64,000 nucleotides of DNA from positions 2,542,001 through 2,606,000 of the forward strand of contig NZ_AFEJ02000001.1 in NCBI RefSeq assembly GCF_000238775.2. The letters are read 5' to 3'. Of the stretch, positions 1-7,342 are shown piece after piece (the first letter of the stretch is position 1; every line of letters begins with the position of its first letter). The notes beneath the pieces are model-generated. The model saw only the letters and a program-made list of their open reading frames with translations. It was not told where the DNA came from and did no database searches. The position numbers and the translations under genes are program-made. Source of the stretch: Acaryochloris sp. CCMEE 5410. GTDB taxonomy: Bacteria > Cyanobacteriota > Cyanobacteriia > Thermosynechococcales > Thermosynechococcaceae.

Positions 1-1
1 A

Positions 2-898
2 CTGGGTAAATTGCTCCTACCCCACTTCGAAGGCACCTTATTTATCAACAATGCAGCAGCCAATAGCTTAATTGCCCCGGGTGGCACCGTAGACAAAATC
101 TTGTTTGGCACCTTAAAGTCATCCGTTCAGCTCAGCGTCAAAGGCGCTAAGGGTTACCCCTTTTCTTTCAATGATTCCATGCTCCCCCAAACCTTTGCAT
201 CCCGAGGCGTGGACGACCTACAAAAGCTACCGGACTACCCCTATCGAGATGATGCATTACTGATTTGGCATGCCATTCACGATTGGGTTGAGGCCTATCT
301 TCAGATCTACTACAAAGATGATGATGCAGTTCTCAAGGATGAAACCCTCCAGGATTGGTTAACCGAGCTAAGAGCTGAAGATGGGGGCCAGATGACTGAA
401 ATCGGTGAATCGACTCCAGAAGAACCCGAGCCTAAAATTCGCACCTTGGATTATCTAGTAAACGCGACAACGCTGATTATTTTCACTTGTAGTGCTCAAC
501 ATGCATCGGTCAATTTTCCCCAAGCATCGTTGATGACGTTTGTCCCCAATATGCCCCTAGCCGGGTTCAATGAAGGCCCGACAGCAGAGAAAGCCAGTGA
601 AGCAGACTATTTCTCTTTACTACCACCCCTGAGTTTGGCCGAACAACAGTTGGATCTAGGGTATACCTTGGGTTCGGTCTACTATACTCAGCTCGGATAT
701 TACAAAGCCAATGATGTAGATTTAGGTGATATTAACAACCATACCTACTTCAACGACCTCCAAGTTAAACAGGCTCTCCTAAGCTTCCAACAAAGATTAG
801 AAGAGATTGAGTTGATCATTCAAGACCGGAACGAAACCCGACCCACATATTACGACATCTTGCTCCCGTCCAAGATTCCCCAAAGTACCAACATTTAA
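2..898 (+). CDS. Lipoxygenase, C-terminal part (5' end outside window)
   Basis: The frame is open from the first bases, so the gene begins upstream of the window. The visible part (about 298 residues) matches the C-terminal half of the lipoxygenase catalytic domain, which dioxygenates polyunsaturated fatty acids at a non-haem iron. The segment FTCSAQHASVNFPQ carries the conserved His and Asn iron ligands of the family, HAIHDWVEAYLQIYY matches a conserved helix, and the protein ends in isoleucine (IPQSTNI), the terminal carboxylate that ligates iron in lipoxygenases. The first His-pair helix must lie upstream. The intact C-terminus suggests a functional enzyme. Bacterial lipoxygenases are patchily distributed, so horizontal acquisition is possible but not shown here. 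Confidence 0.9.
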   Translation: MGKLLLPHFEGTLFINNAAANSLIAPGGTVDKILFGTLKSSVQLSVKGAKGYPFSFNDSMLPQTFASRGVDDLQKLPDYPYRDDALLIWHAIHDWVEAYLQIYYKDDDAVLKDETLQDWLTELRAEDGGQMTEIGESTPEEPEPKIRTLDYLVNATTLIIFTCSAQHASVNFPQASLMTFVPNMPLAGFNEGPTAEKASEADYFSLLPPLSLAEQQLDLGYTLGSVYYTQLGYYKANDVDLGDINNHTYFNDLQVKQALLSFQQRLEEIELIIQDRNETRPTYYDILLPSKIPQSTNI

Positions 899-906
899 GG
901 TAGATC

Positions 907-1008
907 ACCTGAGTTAGGGGTAAGTCCATTTTTTGAAATCTTTATACAGACGCATAAAGCCATCAACGCACGCCCAAATAAGGATTTCAGCTTATCCCGA
1001 ACTCAGGT
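907..1008. mobile_element. Small inverted-repeat element (MITE-like or IS remnant)
   Basis: The left end ACCTGAGTTAGGGGTAAG (907-924) and the reverse complement of 991-1008, ACCTGAGTTCGGGATAAG, match at 16 of 18 positions. The match continues inward around a shared GAAATC after a short insertion. About 66 bp of non-coding DNA lies between the ends. No convincing target duplication is visible. The element sits just after the lipoxygenase gene. It looks like a miniature transposable element or the fused ends of a decayed insertion sequence, but a long hairpin acting as a terminator cannot be excluded. Confidence 0.5.
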
Positions 1009-1090
1009 TGCATCACTCTAGTCCAGAATCAAATTTGATCATGGCATGTAAGGACTAGGCCAAGTAAAAATCAGCGATCAAAATACGCCA

Positions 1091-2584
1091 CTAAGGCAAA
1101 CGTTTCAGTAAATTCAAGCGTTTAGTGACCTCTTTGTAGACCTCAGTCCGGCCTTTCTGTTGGGCCAGACTGGCGCTTTTTTCCAGATCTGCCCGTCCTT
1201 CATTTCTCTTACCGCTCAGGGCAAGCACCGTGCCACGACTCATATAGAACAAGGCATTGCCAGGAGACAGATTAATCGCCTTTGTCAAATCCTGCAGTCC
1301 ACCCAAAATATCTCGGATACTGGCCCGTGCTAGACCTCGGGCGTTATAGGCAAAGGCTGCATAGGGAGAATTGGCATCCAACTTTAAGGCTTGATTGGCA
1401 TCCTCGATGGCCATCTGCCACTGCCGCTGGTCGGCCAATAGATTGGCACGCAGGATATAAGGCATCGCATTTTGAGGATCTAACCTCAGGGCTTGGTTAA
1501 TATCAGCTGTCACCCCCGCGCCATCTTGCAAGACAAACTTGAGATAGGCTCTGATGGTATATGCATCGCTTAAGTTCGGGTTTAAGCGAATCGCCTCATT
1601 GATATCCTGTTGTGCCGCCAAGACTAGATCGCGATTCTTGCTAGATCGGCCCTCCATAAAGCTCCAACCAATCGAAGCCATGCGAGCATCCGCTCTTAAC
1701 CGATAGGCATCCGCTGCCTTAGGATCCGTTTCAATCGCTTGGTTGAGAGCGCTCAAAGCGGCTTCATTATTGCCCTGATAGAGTTGATTCCCGCTTTGGG
1801 CAATCAAATCATCCACCTTTGAAGGTTTTGCCCCTGGACTCGGAGCTGTTGCTTGAGAAGCTGCAACCTGCAAATCCAGATTGAGTCCCGATTGAGGTGC
1901 TAAAGCTAAAAATGTACTAATTGGAATCCCTAAGTTGTAGCCAACCTTAACCACCACATCTGGGTTGCGGGTGCTGGCTTGGCGATCCGTTTCGCCACGA
2001 CCATGAATGCCCACTAAGGTCCCTTCTTCGCTCAGGACAGGGCCTCCAGACATACCGGGCAAGGTGTTGTTGGTATAAATTAATCCATAACCGTCATCTT
2101 GTTGCACCCGGGAATTGGCAGAGATAATCCCCTGCTGAAATAACAGCGTGGGTTGCGTAATCGCTGTTCCCGTCAACGGCCACCCGGCGACATAGGTGGT
2201 CATGCCCCGCTGGGATTGGCTGGAATCACCCAAATTGGCAATTTGATAGGGCTTGTTACTTCTGAACTGCACGACAGCAAGGTCAACGCCGGGCAGTTTT
2301 TTGACCTGTGCATAGCTTAATGAATGGCGCTGGTTATCCGGCGTAATCACTTCGTACTCATCATCCGTTTCGACAACATGAGCTGCCGTCAGCACAAAGT
2401 AAGTCTTATCTCGCTTGGCAATCATCACGCCTGAACCTGGCGCTTGTCCATCAATCTTGACGCTAATTTGCTCAGCAATACTGGCAACCTGGGAAGCAGA
2501 CAGCGCTAAAACAGCCTGCGATTGCACCACAACGACTGTTATTGTCCCCACTAAAACCGATGGGATTCCATAGCCAAATTTCAT
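1091..2584 (-). CDS. Exported trypsin-like serine protease with TPR repeats
   Basis: A signal peptide (residues 1 to about 28, ending near AVLALS) leads into a chymotrypsin-fold protease domain. The catalytic triad is readable: His in TAAHVV, Asp in GVDLAVVQF and Ser in LPGMSGGPVL. From about residue 255 there are TPR-type repeats (ALSALNQAIETDPKAADAY, DINQALRLDPQNAMPY, DLTKAINLSPGNALFY), presumably for protein binding. The likely site of action is the periplasm or thylakoid lumen. It lies 75 bp downstream of the COP23-domain gene on the same strand, so the two are probably co-transcribed. Substrate is unknown. Confidence 0.88.
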   Translation of the reverse strand: MKFGYGIPSVLVGTITVVVVQSQAVLALSASQVASIAEQISVKIDGQAPGSGVMIAKRDKTYFVLTAAHVVETDDEYEVITPDNQRHSLSYAQVKKLPGVDLAVVQFRSNKPYQIANLGDSSQSQRGMTTYVAGWPLTGTAITQPTLLFQQGIISANSRVQQDDGYGLIYTNNTLPGMSGGPVLSEEGTLVGIHGRGETDRQASTRNPDVVVKVGYNLGIPISTFLALAPQSGLNLDLQVAASQATAPSPGAKPSKVDDLIAQSGNQLYQGNNEAALSALNQAIETDPKAADAYRLRADARMASIGWSFMEGRSSKNRDLVLAAQQDINEAIRLNPNLSDAYTIRAYLKFVLQDGAGVTADINQALRLDPQNAMPYILRANLLADQRQWQMAIEDANQALKLDANSPYAAFAYNARGLARASIRDILGGLQDLTKAINLSPGNALFYMSRGTVLALSGKRNEGRADLEKSASLAQQKGRTEVYKEVTKRLNLLKRLP

Positions 2585-2659
2585 CTATCCACTCCTCCTA
2601 TCCAGCGGGACTCTCCAATCAAACTCCAATGTTCACAACCTTTGCCAGCACACCCGGAG

Positions 2660-3283
2660 CTACCAAATATCATCTGGTTTAGGCTGAGAGGGCGCTGAGT
2701 TTTCAGCGGGTTGGGGTTGAGAGGGTTTCCTGTTGTTAGAGGAGGCTGTCGGAGTCGCATCAATGGTCGGTCTGGAATTCAAAAACTCATCCATCTTGAT
2801 ATAAACCCGACTGTTTGTCTCATTGAGGGGGTCATTGGATGCTCGTACGCGCAAATCCATTAACCGTTGGAGTGTTCTACCAGGGTTACTGCCGGGTTTT
2901 AAGGTAAATAAAACCCCTGTACACCCTTTCTTGGGTGCAGGCGCAACGCAGACAATATTTTGTCGCGTTTTGCTATCCCACTTAGTTGTTAAGTAATTTA
3001 GTGACCCATCACGGTAGTATTGCTCAAACAAGCCCGATACTTTTTGACAACGGGCCTCTGGGGTCCAACCTGAATCGGCAAAATGTTCTGAAGTCCACCG
3101 AATCACAGCAACAAAGCCTTGTTTCGTTTTGGCCAGCGTTGTGGGCGTATTTTGGCTTTGGCCACAGCTAAATCGAGGTTCACTCGCTTGTGCTGGGGAG
3201 CGAATCACCCCCAAGGTTGCACCCACGACGACGGGCACTGTCAGCAAAGATACGATTGGGTAACGCTTCATAGTCATGTCCAA
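2660..3283 (-). CDS. COP23-domain exported protein
   Basis: The N-terminus is a signal peptide (MKRYPIVSLLTVPVVVGATLG, cleaved near AQA-SEP). The mature part has the COP23 pattern: FSCG...PTT, VIRWTSEHF, GWTPEARCQKVSGLFEQYY, a C...C pair and LFTLKPGSNPGRTLQRL. COP23 was described as a circadian-oscillating membrane-associated protein of cyanobacteria; its biochemical role is unknown. The four cysteines could form disulfides. The last 40 residues are a low-complexity Pro/Ser/Gln tail. It precedes the protease gene in a likely two-gene unit. Met5 (position 3271) is an alternative start. Confidence 0.83.
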   Translation of the reverse strand: MDMTMKRYPIVSLLTVPVVVGATLGVIRSPAQASEPRFSCGQSQNTPTTLAKTKQGFVAVIRWTSEHFADSGWTPEARCQKVSGLFEQYYRDGSLNYLTTKWDSKTRQNIVCVAPAPKKGCTGVLFTLKPGSNPGRTLQRLMDLRVRASNDPLNETNSRVYIKMDEFLNSRPTIDATPTASSNNRKPSQPQPAENSAPSQPKPDDIW

Positions 3284-3774
3284 GCTTAAATTACATAAAA
3301 CGCTATATACCTAACAAACTCAATAAACTTGGATATAGCCATCTCTTCTTTAGAGATTACATTTCCTCAAAAAAGACTCACTTCCAACTTTATTGAGTTT
3401 ATAAAGCCTAGACAATAAAATCAATTATTTTCATTTTTTGGAAATTCCAAAAAAATTAATTATTATCACTTCAGTTTTCAAATCAGAAAATTTTTTAAGA
3501 ATGAGTAAACTCACAAGCTCATATAAATTTATGGCTAGAAAGCATCAATCTTTTTGCGATCGCACCACAGTACAAGACCAACTACATCTCCGGTATAATC
3601 AAATTTCTGGCTTCTCAAACACCTAGAATGAAAACCTTAGTATCATTATCATTCCATTCACAGCTTAGAAACAGCCATCGATCAAACTAGTGGATTAGAT
3701 TTACAGATTATTGGGACTTATTGAACGCTATCAGATGCAGTAGACCGAGTGATTAAGAAAGCGTGTTTTAATCA
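3284..3774. other. Intergenic region, AT-rich, no supported gene
   Basis: About 490 bp between the COP23 gene and the acetyltransferase gene. It is AT-rich, contains one HIP1 octamer near 3558, and has only a 62-codon frame with no recognisable start signal or protein family. It probably carries the promoter of the COP23-protease pair. I see no RNA gene or strong terminator in it. Confidence 0.5.
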
Positions 3775-4275
3775 CTAAATTTTCAATACATTGGCGAAGT
3801 AATGGACATCATAATACTGCCCATCTTTAAACACTTCCCGCTTGAGTACCCCTTCCAACTCATAGCCACATTTTTCCACTACTTTCATCGAAGCTTGATT
3901 CGGAGCCAAAATAGGCGCATAAAGCTTCTGCAATTTTAGGTCGGAAAAAGCATACTTGGTCATTTGGTTAACCGCTTGGGTCGCAATGCCCTTTCCCCAA
4001 TAGGGTTCTCCTAACCAATAGCCAATTTCAGCGAGGTGGTCACGCCAACCTAATTGTCGAGTTAGACCAACACTGCCCACAAATTGGCCGTTATATTCGA
4101 TGACCTTCGTTATATCTCCTTCAGCCTTCACCCCTTCAGAAATCCACCATTCTGCATCAGCTCGGGTATAGGGATAAGGAAAGGTATAAACCAAAAAACG
4201 CGACACCAATGGGTTGTTAGCGAGCGCTACCAACGCTTCAATATCTGAATTGGCATAATCTCGAAGGGTGAGCAT
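3775..4275 (-). CDS. GNAT-family N-acetyltransferase (RimJ/RimL type)
   Basis: A 166-residue single-domain GNAT protein. It begins MLTLRDYANSDIEALVALANNPLV, as RimJ/RimL-type acetyltransferases do, and contains the core IGYWLGEPYWGKGIATQAVNQMTKYAF. The W-GKGIATQA stretch is the acetyl-CoA pyrophosphate-binding loop, and the later NQASMKVVEKCGYELEGVLKRE block is the conserved motif B region. It transfers acetyl from acetyl-CoA to an amine, often a protein N-terminus; the substrate here is not known. The length is normal for the family. Confidence 0.88.
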   Translation of the reverse strand: MLTLRDYANSDIEALVALANNPLVSRFLVYTFPYPYTRADAEWWISEGVKAEGDITKVIEYNGQFVGSVGLTRQLGWRDHLAEIGYWLGEPYWGKGIATQAVNQMTKYAFSDLKLQKLYAPILAPNQASMKVVEKCGYELEGVLKREVFKDGQYYDVHYFANVLKI

Positions 4276-4326
4276 AGAGGATGCGATCGCACATCGCTAC
4301 ATCCCCAAATTATAGTCGCTGCTTAA

Positions 4327-4989
4327 TTACTTCTTTTCCGTCGCAGTCAACACTGGATTACTTTCTAGAATGTCCAAGTGGCGATGGTTCCAGTCCACAT
4401 CCTGTAAGATCACCTGACTTAAATCTACTTGTCTAAGGACAGTACCGGTTAAAATAGCCCCACTCAGATCAGCACCCGTTAAATCAGCACCCGTTAAGTC
4501 AGCGCCACTGAGGTTTGCACCTTTGAGGTTAATGCCAGTCAGGTCTGCATAGCGAAGATCTGCTCCTGCCAGATTTGCCCCTGGACAATTAGCTGCTCGT
4601 AGATTTGCAACCCTGAGATCTGCTTTTGCCAGTAGAGCTTGCTTCAAGTTGGCTCGTGTTAGGGTCGCCCGAATGAGCTTGGATTGACTTAAGTTAGCCA
4701 CTTCCAAACAGGCATCCATAAAGTCTGTCCGCCACAGCAATCCTTGGGATAAATTCGCACCTCTGAGATTACTCCCACGGAATTGGGTCAGGCTCATATT
4801 GACCCGAGCTAGGTTTGCCTGTTCAAAATTAATACCATTTAGCAACAGTTCACACAGACTATCCCCGGTCAAAATTGTGGAGCTAAAGTCTCGGATACCG
4901 TTCGCGTATTGTTCAATGAGGGAGTCGGAGTGAATGTCAACTAGCATGGCTTTACAGTCTAACAACGACGCCTGGATAGAATTCTCCAT
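4327..4989 (-). CDS. Pentapeptide-repeat protein
   Basis: From about residue 50 the 220-residue protein is dominated by A(D/N)LXX pentapeptides (for example ANLSGADLTGADLTGADLSG), which fold into a right-handed quadrilateral beta-helix. There is no signal peptide, membrane segment or extra domain, so it is probably a cytosolic scaffold or binding protein. The family is abundant in cyanobacteria and mostly of unknown function. It lies 56 bp downstream of the Hlip gene on the same strand, so co-transcription is possible. Confidence 0.9.
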   Translation of the reverse strand: MENSIQASLLDCKAMLVDIHSDSLIEQYANGIRDFSSTILTGDSLCELLLNGINFEQANLARVNMSLTQFRGSNLRGANLSQGLLWRTDFMDACLEVANLSQSKLIRATLTRANLKQALLAKADLRVANLRAANCPGANLAGADLRYADLTGINLKGANLSGADLTGADLTGADLSGAILTGTVLRQVDLSQVILQDVDWNHRHLDILESNPVLTATEKK

Positions 4990-5044
4990 CCAAGGCAGAC
5001 CCTCACCTACTTTCAGATGAGGGTCAAATCAATTGGATCAGTTG

Positions 5045-5254
5045 CTAGACACCCGTCACGATTTGGATGAAGTTGAGGTTTGTGGCTAGTTCTAAGAGCA
5101 GGATGGACATGAAGCCAACCATGGCTAGGCGTCCACTGATGCGCTCAGCATTCTTATTGAAACCAAATACGGGCTCTTCCTGAGCGGAGGTCTTAGGCTC
5201 AACTGCAAAGCTGTTAACGTAACCGCGATCGTCTGAGGTGAATCCTTTAGTCAT
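5045..5254 (-). CDS. High-light-inducible protein (one-helix CAB/ELIP/HLIP family)
   Basis: The 69-residue protein has one transmembrane helix with the chlorophyll-binding signature of the LHC superfamily: NAERISGRLAMVGFMSILLLEL, where the Glu, Arg and Ala-Met positions match the ExxxxRxAM core. Hlips bind chlorophyll and carotenoid and protect photosystem assembly intermediates in the thylakoid membrane under stress. The N-terminal 38 residues are a soluble stroma-side tail. The upstream region to 5410 is AT-rich and probably holds a stress-regulated promoter, though I identify no specific box. Confidence 0.9.
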   Translation of the reverse strand: MTKGFTSDDRGYVNSFAVEPKTSAQEEPVFGFNKNAERISGRLAMVGFMSILLLELATNLNFIQIVTGV

Positions 5255-5536
5255 GGGAAGTGCTCCGTAAATGCTTGATTTGCTTATGTAAATAAATGTA
5301 ACACAAGCATTATGAAATGTAAAGAAATTAACGTCATCAACAGATTTTGGCAGGAGCCTTATCGCATTAGATCCTTTACAAGTAAAGATTTTTAGCGATC
5401 AAGAAATTAAATTAATTTTGTAACGAGTCATGACAATCCACCCTGCTTAAAGCGGCAATGAGTCCATTGTCACTGCTGTCTTTGATGATCCAACCCGTTA
5501 AGCCAGATCAAGCGAGTCACCAAACTCGACTGCCCT

Positions 5537-6433
5537 TTACAAGGCAACTCCCACATTCTGTAAAACAGTTATGGGTCCAATCTGCTTCAAATGCTCTAAC
5601 TCTTGTGAATTGCGTACCAATAAAGATCCAGCAAATCCTAAGGAGTTGATGGCCACGCCTTCGAAACTAGGTTGCGATCGCAGCACCATCAGCATCCAGT
5701 CTCTCGTGACTAGCAGGTTATAAGCACCGGTCGCTTCGGCAGTATCCGATTGCCATGGCATACCAATAGCCTCTAAGAGTTGGTAATAGGTATCTAGTAA
5801 CACCGGAGCTAGGTCCTGCGGAGTGTTTGTCCAGTCTAAAGACAGGGGTGCAATCCCATGCACAAACGGCAACGCAGGGCTTTGACCTATACCTTGTAAA
5901 TCAGCCGCAGCGATAACAGGTGAAATCGGTAAATCAGAGCGATCTGGGAAAAACGGTAACGGCACCATCTGCAGATGCTTATGGGGTTGACTCGCCCCCG
6001 CCGCCCATCCGCCGTTATAAAACGCCAACCCTTCCATTTCACTCAAGACAATGGCTAACGCCAAACAATCGGCTACATCAAGCCACGTATCTTGGCTGAC
6101 AAATTCTCGTGTCACCATCAACAGATGATGATCTACCACATTGAACTTGTTCAATAAGACTAGATGTTGATCCGATAGATCAGATACGAATAGATCTGCT
6201 TCGTAAGGAAGGAAGGGATTAAAGTTTTTGGGTTTGGGGGTTTTGAGGGCTTTCGCCTTGCGGGCCAAGTTAGAGACAATCCGCACCATAAACTCCAGCC
6301 CTCCATCGATCACTGGCTCATAATGAGTGGCAATGGACTGTAGAGCCCCACACTTCTTAGCCTCCTGGGTTCGATGAATCAGGTGCGTTCGAAGCGTACC
6401 GGGGATAAGTTGCTGAGCATTCGTCATGGGCAT
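5537..6433 (-). CDS. ATP adenylyltransferase (Ap4A phosphorylase)
   Basis: About 298 residues. The C-terminal half carries the HIT-like catalytic block GGWAAGASQPHKHLQMVPLPF, in which the QPHKHLQ histidines are the nucleotidylation site of Ap4A phosphorylases. The region FNPFLPYEADLFVSDLSDQHLVLLNKFNVVDHHLLMVTREF fits the family core. The enzyme splits diadenosine tetraphosphate with phosphate to give ATP and ADP. A TTG at 6445 would extend the frame, but ATG codons at 6433 and 6427 are more likely starts. It is transcribed divergently from clpS. Confidence 0.85.
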   Translation of the reverse strand: MPMTNAQQLIPGTLRTHLIHRTQEAKKCGALQSIATHYEPVIDGGLEFMVRIVSNLARKAKALKTPKPKNFNPFLPYEADLFVSDLSDQHLVLLNKFNVVDHHLLMVTREFVSQDTWLDVADCLALAIVLSEMEGLAFYNGGWAAGASQPHKHLQMVPLPFFPDRSDLPISPVIAAADLQGIGQSPALPFVHGIAPLSLDWTNTPQDLAPVLLDTYYQLLEAIGMPWQSDTAEATGAYNLLVTRDWMLMVLRSQPSFEGVAINSLGFAGSLLVRNSQELEHLKQIGPITVLQNVGVAL

Positions 6434-6594
6434 AAAGTAGTCCAAAGTTCAGTCATAGAAACAGACCTACCCTTTGCGAATATTTGGTTTAGGCTAAAGA
6501 TCGAGCACCTTAGGCAATTAAGCATAGGCAACTCATTATCAACAAGCTAAACTAATGTAAACTAATTAATTCCTTAACTTTAATAATTAAGCTC

Positions 6595-6939
6595 ATGCTT
6601 AAGCTTTCTGAGCTAGATAGTCCACGCATGGCGATCACCGCAGTGCAAACACCTGTTACCCGTCCTGAAGAGAAACAGGCACAAAAAACGGTTCGGAAAC
6701 CCTATCCGAATTTCAAGGTGATTGTGGTCAATGATGACGTCAACACGTTTGAGCATGTTGCCAAAACATTAATGACCTATATACCCCATATGACATCTGA
6801 TAAGGCTTGGGAATTAACCAATCAAATTCATTTCGAAGGCCAGGCCATTGTTTGGGTCGGTCCTCAAGAACAAGCTGAACTCTACCATATGCAGCTCCAG
6901 CGAGCGGGTTTAACCATGGCTCCCTTGGAGGCCGCTTAA
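6595..6939 (+). CDS. clpS: ATP-dependent Clp protease adaptor ClpS
   Basis: The core KPYPNFKVIVVNDDVNTFEHVAKTL followed by AWELTNQIHFEGQAIVWVGPQEQAELYHMQL is diagnostic of ClpS, which binds the N-domain of ClpA/ClpC and delivers N-degron substrates. The NDDVNTF loop and the following helix form the N-degron pocket. A second in-frame ATG at 6628 (MAITAVQTP) gives a protein closer to usual ClpS length and may be the true start; neither start has a clear ribosome binding site. The DUF2103 gene follows after 3 bases, an apparent operon. Confidence 0.93.
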   Translation: MLKLSELDSPRMAITAVQTPVTRPEEKQAQKTVRKPYPNFKVIVVNDDVNTFEHVAKTLMTYIPHMTSDKAWELTNQIHFEGQAIVWVGPQEQAELYHMQLQRAGLTMAPLEAA

Positions 6940-6942
6940 GGG

Positions 6943-7230
6943 ATGTCTGGCAATAAAGGCCGATTAGTGCTGAATCACTCTACCCATATTCCCGGCTTAC
7001 TCGCGATTTTAGGAAAATTGATTCACTATCCAGGTATTCAAACCGTTACCCCCGGCGTGATTAGCCGAGTCAAGGGACACGCCCCCCACCTAAAGCTGCG
7101 AATTTCAGTCCCCATTCGGGGCGGATTTAAAGTCTTAGCTCGCTCAGGCAAGACAGTGCAAGAAGTTTTTATTGTCACAACATTGAGTTCAGACGAGTTG
7201 GTCTACACCATTACCCAAATTCAGGCTTAA
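6943..7230 (+). CDS. DUF2103 family small protein
   Basis: A 95-residue protein that I recognise as DUF2103, a small conserved cyanobacterial family sometimes described as a predicted metal-binding protein. Conserved-looking features are LVLNHSTHIPGL near the N-terminus, VTPGVISRVKGHAPHLKLRISVPIRGGFKVLARSG in the middle and a beta-rich C-terminus. Function is unknown. The close coupling to clpS (start 3 bases after the clpS stop) suggests co-expression with the N-degron pathway. Confidence 0.78.
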   Translation: MSGNKGRLVLNHSTHIPGLLAILGKLIHYPGIQTVTPGVISRVKGHAPHLKLRISVPIRGGFKVLARSGKTVQEVFIVTTLSSDELVYTITQIQA

Positions 7231-7342
7231 GCAGCCATTAAACCTTTCTCATCCAGTGCTGAAGACGCATCAACCTTGTGCATAATTTAGCAACAATGGT
7301 CTGATAGCTTTAGTGGTGTATTCCAATGATATTTGAGTCTCA

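Noticed and set aside
3438-3626. 62-codon forward frame in the gap after the COP23 gene
   Set aside because: AT-rich composition, no recognisable motif and no ribosome binding site.
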